Of a stretch of 64,000 nucleotides of DNA, positions 27,104 through 35,213 are shown one piece after another. Origin of the DNA: Novosphingobium sp. Its GTDB lineage: Bacteria > Pseudomonadota > Alphaproteobacteria > Sphingomonadales > Sphingomonadaceae. The notes under the pieces were generated by a model, which did not search any database, was not told the DNA's origin, and was given only the letters and a program-made list of their open reading frames with translations. The stretch's first letter is position 1, and each line of letters starts with the position of its first letter. The DNA lies in assembly GCF_030696665.1 (NCBI RefSeq), contig NZ_JAUYRV010000013.1:1-64000 (forward strand). The letters are read 5' to 3'. The position numbers and the translations under genes are program-made.

Positions 27104-28100
27104 CGCCACCTTCGGTTGAGAAGGCAGCCAGCTCACCCCCACCGATCAGGCAGAAATCACCCGGCAGCGAATGTTTGAGCGCCGCCAGCGCCAACCCACA
27201 CTCTGCCATAGTCTGCGCATCGCCACCGCGCAGAAACTGGTGCAGCACGCCTGCAGCATAAGCATCGCCCGTGCCAATGCGGTCGACAATGCCGGACACG
27301 TCAATTTCGGCAGTCTGGTGCTTGGAAGCGCGCGTATCGACCCGAGCCGCGATCCGGTGATGATCGCTGGAAACCACATGCCGCGCGGTTGATGCTACCA
27401 GCTCAAGGTTCGGAAAGGCCGCAAACGCCGCGTCCACCGCCTCGCGCCGCCGTTCCGCGCCATCGCCGGAAAATGTCTTGCCCAGCAGCAGCGAAATGTC
27501 GCGGTGGTTGCCGATCAGCACCGTTGCCGCGCTTACCAGTTCGGTCAGCACAGAGCGAGGATCACTGTCCCAGCTTTCCCACAATTGCGCGCGGTAATTG
27601 CCATCAAGGCAGATCGGCACGCCCGCATCCTGCGCAGCCGATACCGCCGCGCGGATCAGCGCAACACCATTCGGCCCCAGCGCTGGCGTGATGCCGGAAA
27701 GGTGCAGCAGGGCGGCCCTGTCCAGCGCCCCTGCAAAATCAAACGCTCCCGCATCGGCCAGCGCAAAGGCGGACCTGGCCCGGTCATAGGTGATTGACGA
27801 AGGCCGCAGCCCCGCGCCCGGCTCCATGAAATACAGCCCCATGCGTCCGGCCCCGCGAGCCACAAAGCGCGTATCCACGCCTGCCGCACCCAGTTCCGCC
27901 CGCGCCTTGTCTCCCAGCGGGGTTGCGGGCAGCAGCGTAACCATGCGCGTTTCATGCCCCAGCGCAGCCAGCGCAGCGGCAACGTTGGCTTCCGCTCCGC
28001 CGACTACCATGTCGAGGCTCTGCGCCTGCACCATCAGCCTTGCGCCGGGAGGCGAAAGCCGCAGCAGCATCTCGCCAAAGCAGACGACATGACCAGTCAT
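27090..28100 (-). CDS. kdgK: 2-dehydro-3-deoxygluconokinase (PfkB family)
   Basis: Phosphorylates 2-keto-3-deoxygluconate to KDPG. The 336-residue PfkB-fold protein starts VVCFGEMLLRLSPPG, has the first PfkB signature around VVGGAEANVAAALAALG, the second around GIVDRIGTGDAYAAGVLHQF with catalytic Asp, and a substrate segment CLDGNYRAQLW. The ATG at 28100 overlaps the kduD stop by one base (TGATG); a longer frame to 28337 is shadow of kduD. It follows kduD in the same operon, where its product feeds KDPG aldolase, which is not encoded in this window. Confidence 0.9.
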   Translation of the reverse strand: MTGHVVCFGEMLLRLSPPGARLMVQAQSLDMVVGGAEANVAAALAALGHETRMVTLLPATPLGDKARAELGAAGVDTRFVARGAGRMGLYFMEPGAGLRPSSITYDRARSAFALADAGAFDFAGALDRAALLHLSGITPALGPNGVALIRAAVSAAQDAGVPICLDGNYRAQLWESWDSDPRSVLTELVSAATVLIGNHRDISLLLGKTFSGDGAERRREAVDAAFAAFPNLELVASTARHVVSSDHHRIAARVDTRASKHQTAEIDVSGIVDRIGTGDAYAAGVLHQFLRGGDAQTMAECGLALAALKHSLPGDFCLIGGGELAAFSTEGGDVRR

Positions 28101-28867
28101 CAGCGCGCCAGCCACCCGCCGTCTACCGCCAGCACGTGCCCCTGCACATAGTCTGCCGCGCTGCTGGAAAGGAACACTGCGGCCCCGCCGATGTCCGATG
28201 GCGCGCCCCAGCGGCCTTCGGGAATACGCTCCATGATCTGGCGGTTGCGCGTTTCGTCTTCCTGCAACGCTGCGGTATTGTTGGTGGCGATATAGCCCGG
28301 CGCGATGGCGTTCACGTTCACGCCCTTGGCCGCCCATTCGCAGGCCAGCAGCTTGGTCAGCCCCGCCACACCGCTCTTGCTCGCGGTATAGCTTGGCACG
28401 CGAATGCCGCCCTGAAAGCTGAGCATTGAGGCGATGTTGATGATCTTCCCGCGCCGCCCGGTGGCCTCACGATGGGCGATCATGTGGCGTCCGGCGGCCT
28501 GAGAGAGAAAGAACACCGACTTGAGATTGGTGTCGACGACCGCGTCCCAATCCTCCTCGGTAAAGTCTACCGAATCGGCACGGCGAATGATCCCGGCGTT
28601 GTTGATCAGGATATCCAGTCCACCAAGCGATGCCAGGACCTGATCGACCACGCTTTGCACCGGCGCAATGGTGGAAAGGTCCGCGCCCACCAGTTCGCAC
28701 TTGCGGCCCAGCGCGCGTACTTTTGCGGCGGTTTCCTCTGCAGGCGTGCGGCCTACGGCGGCAACGTCTGCCCCGGCCTCGGCCAAGGCAACTGCAATGC
28801 CCTGTCCGATGCCGGTGTTCGCGCCGGTGACAACCGCGACGCGGCCGGTAAGATCAAAAACGCTCAT
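28100..28867 (-). CDS. kduD: 2-dehydro-3-deoxy-D-gluconate 5-dehydrogenase (SDR)
   Basis: Reduces 2,5-diketo-3-deoxygluconate to KDG with NAD(P)H. The 255-residue SDR has the cofactor motif TGANTGIGQG, NNAG, and the catalytic YTASK. The long segment KIINIASMLSFQGGIRVPSY and the run NVNAIAPGYIATNNT and VDGGWLAR at the end match KduD as I know it, much more specifically than general SDRs. The ATG at 28867 follows GGGAGAGGATTGGGG. It lies 28 bp downstream of the isomerase gene, together forming the isomerase/reductase pair for unsaturated uronate from pectate lysis. Confidence 0.92.
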   Translation of the reverse strand: MSVFDLTGRVAVVTGANTGIGQGIAVALAEAGADVAAVGRTPAEETAAKVRALGRKCELVGADLSTIAPVQSVVDQVLASLGGLDILINNAGIIRRADSVDFTEEDWDAVVDTNLKSVFFLSQAAGRHMIAHREATGRRGKIINIASMLSFQGGIRVPSYTASKSGVAGLTKLLACEWAAKGVNVNAIAPGYIATNNTAALQEDETRNRQIMERIPEGRWGAPSDIGGAAVFLSSSAADYVQGHVLAVDGGWLAR

Positions 28868-28895
28868 CCCCAATCCTCTCCCCGGTTCGGGATGC

Positions 28896-29534
28896 TTACG
28901 CAGTCACGCCGCGCAAGTAGTCGGCAATCGCCTCATCCTTGCAGTTGGGATAGAACAGCTCGGCAAACTTTTCGCCAGCAACGGTCGCCTTGAGCAAGTC
29001 CTGATCGACCGTCTTAAGCACGGTCAGCATGTCACGGCAGGAAGCGTTCTTCAGATCCTTCAGAATGCCGCGATTGGTCTTCATGATCGCGGCACGCTCA
29101 CGCGGGTAGCCAAGGCCACGCTCGCCATCGAACAGCTTGGCGTAAACGTCCTGCAGGTTCAGCTCTGCCGCCCAGCCAAAGCCCTTGGAATAGGGCATCG
29201 AAATGGCGTTGCCATCGTTGATCTGGCCAAACAGGAAAGCGTCGGTCGGATCGATCACCAGACCGCAGAACACGCCGGGCATGGAATTTGCTGCCAGCAT
29301 CGATCCCATGCCGGTGCCGCAGCCCGTGACAACAAAGTCAGCCGCGCCCGAATTGAGCAGAATGCCGGTCAGCAGCCCGTTCATCACATAGGTCAGCGAG
29401 GCTTTGTCCTCGGGCGTGTACATGCCGTAATGATGCACTTCATGGCCCAGCGGCACAGCCACGGCGGTCAGCGATTCGTGGACGATGCTGGCCTTGGCGG
29501 CTTGACTGTTCTCGATGATGAGGGCGATCTTCAT
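28896..29534 (-). CDS. RpiB/LacAB-family isomerase, probable 4-deoxy-L-threo-5-hexosulose-uronate isomerase (DhuI-like)
   Basis: A 212-residue protein of the ribose-5-phosphate isomerase B/LacAB fold. VTGCGTGMGSMLAANSMPG carries the cysteine and phosphate-loop-like region of the family, and the C-terminus has an extra 60-70 residues beyond classic RpiB, matching the length of the streptococcal DhuI isomerase. DhuI replaces KduI in converting the pectate lyase product to 2,5-diketo-3-deoxygluconate. No KduI is encoded here, and this gene directly precedes kduD, so the DhuI role is strongly suggested. The ATG has GAGAGGAAATTCCC upstream. Operator A3 lies about 65 bp before the start. Confidence 0.8.
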   Translation of the reverse strand: MKIALIIENSQAAKASIVHESLTAVAVPLGHEVHHYGMYTPEDKASLTYVMNGLLTGILLNSGAADFVVTGCGTGMGSMLAANSMPGVFCGLVIDPTDAFLFGQINDGNAISMPYSKGFGWAAELNLQDVYAKLFDGERGLGYPRERAAIMKTNRGILKDLKNASCRDMLTVLKTVDQDLLKATVAGEKFAELFYPNCKDEAIADYLRGVTA

Positions 29535-29595
29535 GGGAATTTCCTCTCGCTCCGGCGTTTTGGCCGGTGGGCTGTTGTCTGTAAGCTGTCCTCTA

Positions 29596-29609
29596 GGTAA
29601 CCGGTGTCA
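29596..29609. promoter_or_regulatory. LacI-family operator, site A3
   Basis: GGTAACCGGTGTCA, identical to A2. It lies in the 119-bp gap between the LacI gene and the dhuI-like gene, 62-75 bp upstream of the latter. Confidence 0.75.
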
Positions 29610-29653
29610 TAAAATCACGCAAGCCGGTTTTTGGTGTTTGGCACCATAGCCCA

Positions 29654-30670
29654 TCACGCCGAAGCGACCGACGCGCGCTCGATCAGGTCGGAAAGAAAGT
29701 GCGAAGGTTGCCGGCGCGCTTCTGCCGGATCAATCAGCTTGATCGCCGCCGCCTTGGCCATTGCTTGGATCGGCCAGCGCACCGTGGTCAGTGGCGGCCA
29801 GATGTGTGCGGCGATGGCAGTGTCGTCGAAGCCTACGATGGAGAGGTCTTCGGGCACCGAAAGCCCCTGCTTGCGCGCGGCGTGCAGCACGCCTGCGGCC
29901 ATTTCATCGTTGCTGGCAAAGATGGCCGTAGGGCGAGGGGTGGTTGCCAACAGTTTCTCACCGGCCGCTATCCCGGTTTCAAAGGTGTAGTTCCCTTCGG
30001 CCATGATCGCTATGTCCAGCGCCAGCCCTGCGCTGTCCAAAGCATCGCGATACCCCAATGCGCGTTCGGCGGCAGAGCGGAAGCCTTCCGGGCCAGCTAC
30101 AAACCCGATCCGCCGATGGCCGCGCCCGATCAGATAAGCCACTGCCTTGGCCACGGCCTCACGGTCGTTCGAAGCGACCATATGCTGGTCCTCGTCCAGC
30201 TTTACCGATCCCATCCGCACCCAAGCCACACCCAGTTCATCGCACAGTTCAGCCAGCGCATCGTTTTCGGATATTGGCGGCAGGAGCAGCACGCCGAACA
30301 GGCGCTGCTGTTCAAGGAAAGTACGCACATCATCCAGCATATCGGGCGACCGGCGGTTTACCGGGCGCACTACCAGCGCGAATTCGGTGTCGCGGATGGC
30401 GGAAAGAATGCCTTCCTGCACACCCAGCACCATTTGCGCGTTGGGGTTGTCGTGGATCAGCCCGATCAGGAAATTACGCCGCAATGCCAGCGCGCGGGCC
30501 TGCGGGTTGGGCACATAGCCAAGGTCGGCGATCACCGCCTCAACCTTCTCACGTGTCGCGCCGTTCAGCAGGGGCGAACGGTTGATGACGCGGCTGACGG
30601 TCTTCTTCGATACGCCCGCGATGCGTGCCACGTCGTTGATCGTCGGCTTGCCGTCCTTTGCCTTTTTCAC
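29654..30670 (-). CDS. LacI-family transcriptional regulator of the pectin/hexuronate genes
   Basis: A 338-residue repressor. Residues about 8-55 form the LacI HTH with hinge helix (TINDVARIAGVSKKTVSRVI, then LGYVPNPQARALALRR). The periplasmic-binding-protein-like core follows, with LIGLIHDNPNAQMV, IGFVAGPEGFRSAAERALGY and the C-terminal SIVGFDDTAIAAHIWPPLTTV. The start is GTG at 30670 with a GGGGA run upstream; no ATG is available. It is flanked by operators A3, A4 and A5, and three other copies sit at the pectate lyase, TonB receptor and hydratase promoters, so it is the likely master regulator. The inducer is probably a uronate-pathway intermediate such as KDG or KDPG, but this is inference. 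Confidence 0.9.
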   Translation of the reverse strand: MKKAKDGKPTINDVARIAGVSKKTVSRVINRSPLLNGATREKVEAVIADLGYVPNPQARALALRRNFLIGLIHDNPNAQMVLGVQEGILSAIRDTEFALVVRPVNRRSPDMLDDVRTFLEQQRLFGVLLLPPISENDALAELCDELGVAWVRMGSVKLDEDQHMVASNDREAVAKAVAYLIGRGHRRIGFVAGPEGFRSAAERALGYRDALDSAGLALDIAIMAEGNYTFETGIAAGEKLLATTPRPTAIFASNDEMAAGVLHAARKQGLSVPEDLSIVGFDDTAIAAHIWPPLTTVRWPIQAMAKAAAIKLIDPAEARRQPSHFLSDLIERASVASA

Positions 30671-30707
30671 GCCCGTCCCCGATCAATGATGCTGCGCCGC
30701 CGGTGAG

Positions 30708-30721
30708 TTACACCGGTGTCA
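30708..30721. promoter_or_regulatory. LacI-family operator, site A4 (near-perfect palindrome)
   Basis: TTACACCGGTGTCA matches the full palindrome at 13 of 14 positions and is the most symmetric copy. It lies 38-51 bp upstream of the LacI GTG, so autoregulation is expected. Confidence 0.75.
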
Positions 30722-30784
30722 CCAACCACGCTGTCCTAGCCACATCGCGGTGATCTTTGCAATGGTCGCACGTTTTCCGGCAAT

Positions 30785-30798
30785 TGACACCGGTTACC
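30785..30798. promoter_or_regulatory. LacI-family operator, site A5
   Basis: TGACACCGGTTACC is the exact reverse complement of A2 and A3. It lies about 60-73 bp upstream of the altronate dehydratase start and 64 bp from A4, a spacing that could allow one repressor tetramer to loop between them. Confidence 0.75.
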
Positions 30799-30857
30799 TA
30801 CGCGCTATCCATTGCGCAACGATAAGGGAGAGTCGTTTGCTTTCGCAGGACGTTTCA

Positions 30858-32357
30858 ATGCCACAGGCTTTGCAGGTTCACGCCACCGATGGCGTGGCCG
30901 TGGCGCTGCGTCCTTTGGCGGTGGGCGATGTGCTCGCGGTCGGCGGAACGGCCATCACGCTCTGCAACGACATTGCGCAGGGCCACAAATTTGCAGTGCG
31001 CGCCCATGCCCCCGGCGAAGCGGTGGTCAAATATGGCCTGCCCATCGGCCGCGCCACGCAGTCGATTGCGCCGGGCGAGCATGTCCATGTCCACAACCTT
31101 GCCACCGCGCTCGAAGGCGAAGTGGCATATGTTGCCCCCGCGACAACTGCCGTGCAGGTGACGCAGGCAGCCAGCGGCCCACACTGGCAGGGATACCGCC
31201 GCGCCGATGGCCGCGCCGCCACGCGCAACGAAATCTGGATACTCCCCACGGTCGGCTGTGTCGGCCTCACGTCTGAGCAAGTTGCCCGCGCTGCCGAGGT
31301 GCGCCACGCGGCGCTGATTGCAGAAGGACGGATCGACGGCATCCTCGCCTTTTCGCACCCGCACGGCTGCTCGCAACTGGGCGATGATCTGGGTGGAACG
31401 CGCGCCCTGTTGGCTGGGCTTGCCGCCAATCCCAACGCGGCGGGCGTGCTGCTGCTGGGGCTGGGTTGTGAATCAAACCAGCTGGCCGACTTGCTTGCTG
31501 CGATTCCCGAATCACACCGCGGCAAAGTTCGCACGCTGTCGTCGCAAGGTGCGGGCGACGAATTGGCCGAGGCGGCGGCGTTGGTGGATGAACTGGTTGC
31601 GCTGGCCGCTGCCGCCCAGCGCCAACCGCTCCCTCTTGGGATGCTGACCGTGGGCCTAAAATGCGGCGGGTCGGACGGCTTTTCCGGTCTTACCGCCAAC
31701 CCCCTGCTCGGGCGCTTCAGCGAGACATTGGCTGCGGCAGGCGGCACGCCAGTCCTGACCGAAATCCCCGAGATATTCGGCGCGGAGCAGGCCTTGCTTG
31801 AACGTGCGGTCGATACGCAGACGTTCGGTGCCGCCGCCGCGCTGGTCAACGGCTTCAAGCGCTACTACCTCGACCAAGGCCTGCCGGTGTCGGAAAACCC
31901 TTCGCCCGGCAATATCGCGGGCGGCATCACCACGCTTGAGGAAAAGTCCGCAGGCGCGGTGCAAAAGGCCGGAACCGCGCCGCTGTGTAGCGTGCTGGCC
32001 TATGGCGAGCAGGCGTCCGCGCCCGGCCTTGCCCTGCTGGAAGCGCCGGGCAACGATGCGGTGTCGTCCACCGCGCTGAACGCCGCCGGGGCCACGCTGG
32101 TGCTGTTCACCACAGGGCGCGGCACGCCGTTGGGCTTTCCGGCACCAACGGTCAAAGTCGCCTCGAATCGCACGCTGGCACAGGCCAAGCCGCACTGGAT
32201 TGATTTTGACGCATCACGCGCGCTGGATGAAGGGCAGGACGCCGCCGACGCTGCCTTTCTCGACACGCTGCTCGCCATCGCCAGCGGGCGAAAAACTGCC
32301 GCTGAACGCGCCGGGCAGCGCGCCATAGCCATTTGGAAAAGGGGCGTAACGCTCTAA
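30858..32357 (+). CDS. uxaA: Altronate dehydratase
   Basis: Dehydrates D-altronate to 2-keto-3-deoxygluconate in galacturonate catabolism. The 499-residue protein has the small N-terminal SAF-type domain (AVGDVLAVGGTAITLCNDIAQGHKFAVRA) and the large catalytic domain, with WILPTVGCVGLT, LAFSHPHGCSQLGDD, LLGLGCESNQ, GLKCGGSDGFSGLTANPLLG, and a PSPGNIAGGITTLEEKSAGAVQK segment. The conserved cysteines suit an iron-dependent enzyme. The ATG at 30858 has AGGA eight bases upstream; the frame upstream of it runs through operator A5. Tagaturonate reductase (UxaB), needed before it, is not in the window. Confidence 0.92.
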   Translation: MPQALQVHATDGVAVALRPLAVGDVLAVGGTAITLCNDIAQGHKFAVRAHAPGEAVVKYGLPIGRATQSIAPGEHVHVHNLATALEGEVAYVAPATTAVQVTQAASGPHWQGYRRADGRAATRNEIWILPTVGCVGLTSEQVARAAEVRHAALIAEGRIDGILAFSHPHGCSQLGDDLGGTRALLAGLAANPNAAGVLLLGLGCESNQLADLLAAIPESHRGKVRTLSSQGAGDELAEAAALVDELVALAAAAQRQPLPLGMLTVGLKCGGSDGFSGLTANPLLGRFSETLAAAGGTPVLTEIPEIFGAEQALLERAVDTQTFGAAAALVNGFKRYYLDQGLPVSENPSPGNIAGGITTLEEKSAGAVQKAGTAPLCSVLAYGEQASAPGLALLEAPGNDAVSSTALNAAGATLVLFTTGRGTPLGFPAPTVKVASNRTLAQAKPHWIDFDASRALDEGQDAADAAFLDTLLAIASGRKTAAERAGQRAIAIWKRGVTL

Positions 32358-32391
32358 CCACACATGCTGCCAAAGCGCAGCCACTTGCGAA

Positions 32392-32405
32392 TGACACCGG
32401 TTTCC
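32392..32405. promoter_or_regulatory. LacI-family operator, site A6
   Basis: TGACACCGGTTTCC differs from A5 at a single base. It lies in the 80-bp gap after uxaA, 33-46 bp upstream of the hydratase start, so the hydratase-transporter pair has its own controlled promoter. Confidence 0.7.
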
Positions 32406-32437
32406 TATAGTCAGCCGGGCGAACGAAGGACCAAGGG

Positions 32438-33247
32438 ATGGGGATTGAATTGAACGAGAATGCGGATCATGTCGCGAAGGCTTTTGTCAGTGCCCGCCAC
32501 GCTGCGTGCGCATTGCCGATCTACCCCGGCATAGCACCGCAGGATCTTGCCAGCGCCTATGCCATTCAGGATCGTGCCATCGTGATCGACGGGCGCGTGG
32601 TTGAAGGCTGGAAGGTTGGCCGCATCAACGCGCCGCTTGACGCGGAGCTTGGCGCAAACCGTCTGTCTGGCCCGATCTTTGCGGGCAGCATTGTTGATGC
32701 CGCCGCCGATGAAGCGCCGCAAATGCCGGTCTATGTCGGCGGGTTCGCCGCTGCCGAGGCGGAGATGCTGCTGCACGTCGCCCCCGGCTTTTCCGGCCCT
32801 GTGCCCACCGATGATGCAGGCACCATTGCCATTCTTGATGACGTGCGCCTTGGCATCGAAATTGCCAGCTCGCCATATCCCGGCATCAATACGGACGGGC
32901 CAGTGATCACGGTTTCAGACTTCGGCAACAACGCGGGCCTTGTGCGCGGTGTGACGCTCGCGGGATGGCAAGGGCTGGACCTGTGCGCCATCACCGTGCG
33001 CAGTGAAATCGATGGCGTCGAAGTGGGCGCGGCAACTGCTGCCACGATGCTTGATGGCCCATACGGTGCCGTGCGCTTCCTGCTCGCCAATCTGATGGAA
33101 CGCGGCTTCGACGTGTCGGGTGGCCTGTGGGTCTCCTCGGGCGCGATCACCGGCGTGCATGGCATTGCGGTTGGCCAGTCGTTCCGCGCCGTGTTCGAAG
33201 GTTGCGGCGAAGTGCGCTGCAGCGTGATTGCCGCCAGCCCGCGCTAA
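32438..33247 (+). CDS. 2-keto-4-pentenoate hydratase-like protein (FAH superfamily)
   Basis: A 269-residue member of the MhpD-type hydratase group, which add water to 2-hydroxydienoates in aromatic meta-cleavage. Family marks: AYAIQDRAIV near residue 40, WKVGRIN, a GPIFAGSIVD segment, and metal-site acids in AAEAEMLLHV (EAE) and LGIEIASSPYP. Here, however, it sits under its own LacI-type operator between altronate dehydratase and a hexuronate-type transporter, with no aromatic genes. It may therefore act on a unsaturated or keto-deoxy acid from pectin, but the reaction is unknown. RBS AAGGACCAAGGG precedes the ATG. Confidence 0.75.
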   Translation: MGIELNENADHVAKAFVSARHAACALPIYPGIAPQDLASAYAIQDRAIVIDGRVVEGWKVGRINAPLDAELGANRLSGPIFAGSIVDAAADEAPQMPVYVGGFAAAEAEMLLHVAPGFSGPVPTDDAGTIAILDDVRLGIEIASSPYPGINTDGPVITVSDFGNNAGLVRGVTLAGWQGLDLCAITVRSEIDGVEVGAATAATMLDGPYGAVRFLLANLMERGFDVSGGLWVSSGAITGVHGIAVGQSFRAVFEGCGEVRCSVIAASPR

Positions 33248-33298
33248 AGGTCAAGGAGCGCACCGGTCAAAGCCGGGCGCTCGTTTGGGAGAGTAACG

Positions 33299-34594
33299 AT
33301 GGTCGAAGTTTCCGCACCCGCCCCCGGTCCCGCTGTCGATGCCGCCGCTGCCAAGGCAGGCCGTTATCGGTGGGTGATCGTCGCGCTGCTCTTTGCGGCA
33401 ACGGCGGTCAATTACATCGATCGGCAGATGATCGGCGTGTTGAAGCCCACGCTGGTCGCCGAATTTGGCTGGACCGAGACGGACTTCGCCCAGATCGTGT
33501 TCTGGTTCCAGGTTGCTTACGCCATCGGCTACATTGGCTTTGGCCGGATTGTCGACGTGGTCGGCGCAAAGCTTGGCTACACCATCGCCATCATCGTCTG
33601 GACGGCAGGACACATGGCGCACGGCTTTGCCAGCGGCCTTGCCAGCTTTGCCGCCGCGCGCTTCGGCCTTGGCATCGGGGAAAGCGGCAACTTTCCCGCC
33701 GGTATCCGCGCCGTAACCGACTGGTTCCCGCAGCGTGAGCGTGCCTATGCCATCGGCCTGTTCAATGCAGGCGCGAATGTCGGCGCGATCATCACGCCGC
33801 TGCTGGTGCCAGCGCTCGTGCTGTGGTTCGGTTGGCGCGCGGCGTTTTTCGTCACCGGTATCTTCGGCGTGATCTGGCTGGTGGTCTGGTGGCTCGTTTA
33901 TCGCCATCCCAGCGAGCACAAGAAGGTTTCCCCCGCCGAACTCGCATGGATTCAGCAAGACCCGGAAGACCCGGTCGAGGCCATCGGTTGGAGCCGCCTG
34001 CTCACCGTGCGTGAGACTTGGGCCTATGCGCTCGGCAAGTTCTTGATCGACCCGATCTGGTGGTTCTTCCTGTTCTGGCTGCCGGGCTATCTGTTCGAAC
34101 GCTATGACATGGACCTCAAGACGTTCGGCCTGCCATTGGCGGCGATCTACCTGATTTCCGATGGCGGCTCGATCTTCGGCGGCTGGATGTCGTCGCGCCT
34201 GATAAAGGCCGGGCGCACGCCGAACTTCGCGCGCAAAATCACGATGTTGCTTTGCGCTTTTGCGGTCACGCCGATCTGGTTTGCGCAAAGCATCGACAGC
34301 GTGTGGGGCGCGGTGCTGATCATCGGCCTTGCCACAGCTGCGCATCAAGCGTTCTCGGCCAACCTTTACACTTTGCCGTCAGACGTGTTCCCGCGCGGGG
34401 CCGTTGGCTCGGTCGTCGGGATTGGCGGCACGGTGGGGGCGCTGGGCGGTATGGGCATGGCGCTGTTCACCGGATATATTCTGGACAGCACTGGCAGCTA
34501 TGAAATCCTGTTTGCGATCTGCGCCAGCGCCTATTTCGCCGCGCTTGCCGTGGTGCATTTCCTCACGCCAAGGTTGGACGCTGCCAAGCTTTGA
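33299..34594 (+). CDS. MFS transporter, ACS family, hexuronate (ExuT-like)
   Basis: Inner-membrane symporter, about 12 helices, 431 residues. AVNYIDRQMIGVLKPTL in helix 1, RFGLGIGESGNFPAGIRAV in helix 4-5 and DWFPQRERAYAIGLFNAG are hallmarks of the anion:cation symporter group that includes ExuT and UxuT. It has a good RBS (GGGAGAG) 51 bp after the hydratase gene. Likely carries galacturonate, glucuronate or an unsaturated monomer across the inner membrane, completing the route from TonB receptor to UxaC/UxaA. Confidence 0.88.
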   Translation: MVEVSAPAPGPAVDAAAAKAGRYRWVIVALLFAATAVNYIDRQMIGVLKPTLVAEFGWTETDFAQIVFWFQVAYAIGYIGFGRIVDVVGAKLGYTIAIIVWTAGHMAHGFASGLASFAAARFGLGIGESGNFPAGIRAVTDWFPQRERAYAIGLFNAGANVGAIITPLLVPALVLWFGWRAAFFVTGIFGVIWLVVWWLVYRHPSEHKKVSPAELAWIQQDPEDPVEAIGWSRLLTVRETWAYALGKFLIDPIWWFFLFWLPGYLFERYDMDLKTFGLPLAAIYLISDGGSIFGGWMSSRLIKAGRTPNFARKITMLLCAFAVTPIWFAQSIDSVWGAVLIIGLATAAHQAFSANLYTLPSDVFPRGAVGSVVGIGGTVGALGGMGMALFTGYILDSTGSYEILFAICASAYFAALAVVHFLTPRLDAAKL

Positions 34595-34654
34595 AATGGC
34601 GCTGAACGACACCTAGGGCGGGCTATTGCTGTTCAACAGCAACCTGCACGACCG

Positions 34655-34695
34655 CACAGATGGGCTGACGGCAAGTGAGTGTCAGCCCGTCTGTG
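34655..34695. terminator. Bidirectional hairpin between convergent genes
   Basis: Arms 34655-34669 and 34681-34695 pair over 15 bp (core GGGCTGAC/GTCAGCCC, one G-T wobble), with an 11-base loop. It sits between the transporter gene (ends 34594) and the convergent flavin reductase gene (ends 34722). No strong T-run follows, so it may be a weak intrinsic terminator or stabilise 3' ends. Confidence 0.6.
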
Positions 34696-34721
34696 GTTCT
34701 TCGGCGGCGCTAGGGATACCG

Positions 34722-35213
34722 TTACGCAGCGTCTGCAAATCCACCATAGCGGCCGCGGAAAAACAGCATGGGATCAGTCTGGCGGTGCGCTTCCAGCTTG
34801 ATCACGCGGCCTAGCACCAGGAAATGATCGCCTGCAGCTGTCACGGATTCCAGTTGGCATTCAATAGAGGCCATCGCGCCTGCAAGTAACGGCAAGCCAT
34901 GCTCCGATATGCTGAATTCGATACCGGCGAACTTGTCGCCCGGACCTGCAATCTGGCGGCACAGGGCTGTCTGATCGCTGGCGAGGACATTGACGCAGAA
35001 ATGCCCGGCCATTTCGATCTGCGGCCATGAACTGGAATTTGCAGCAGGAAAGAAGCCGACCAGTGGGGGATCCAGCGAGACGGAACTGAATGATCCGACG
35101 ACCATCCCGACGGGACTGCCCTGTGCGTTTATCGCGGTGATCACGCACACACCGGTAGGGTAATGGCCAAGCACTTCGCGGAACGTCGCCGCTTCGATAC
35201 GCATTTCACTCAT
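34722..35213 (-). CDS. Flavin reductase (HpaC/flavin-reductase-like domain)
   Basis: Small 163-residue NAD(P)H:flavin oxidoreductase that supplies reduced FMN or FAD to a two-component monooxygenase. FREVLGHYPTGVCVITAI at the N-terminus, GMVVGSFSSVSLDPPLVGFF (flavin phosphate region) and the C-terminal GDHFLVLGRVIKLE are characteristic. The ATG at 35213 was chosen because upstream sequence is not reductase-like; 35204 is also possible. It stands alone; the most likely partner is the flavin-dependent oxygenase at 39734-40960, in a separate operon. Confidence 0.85.
   Translation of the reverse strand: MSEMRIEAATFREVLGHYPTGVCVITAINAQGSPVGMVVGSFSSVSLDPPLVGFFPAANSSSWPQIEMAGHFCVNVLASDQTALCRQIAGPGDKFAGIEFSISEHGLPLLAGAMASIECQLESVTAAGDHFLVLGRVIKLEAHRQTDPMLFFRGRYGGFADAA

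Noticed and set aside
25982..27178. 398-residue plus-strand frame inside the carboxylesterase gene
   Set aside because: Arg/His-rich shadow translation without recognisable motifs; the opposite strand has a complete esterase triad and a signal peptide.
28896..29534. Ribose-5-phosphate isomerase B
   Set aside because: Too long for RpiB and placed in a kduD-kdgK operon with a uronate operator; a DhuI-like role is more likely.
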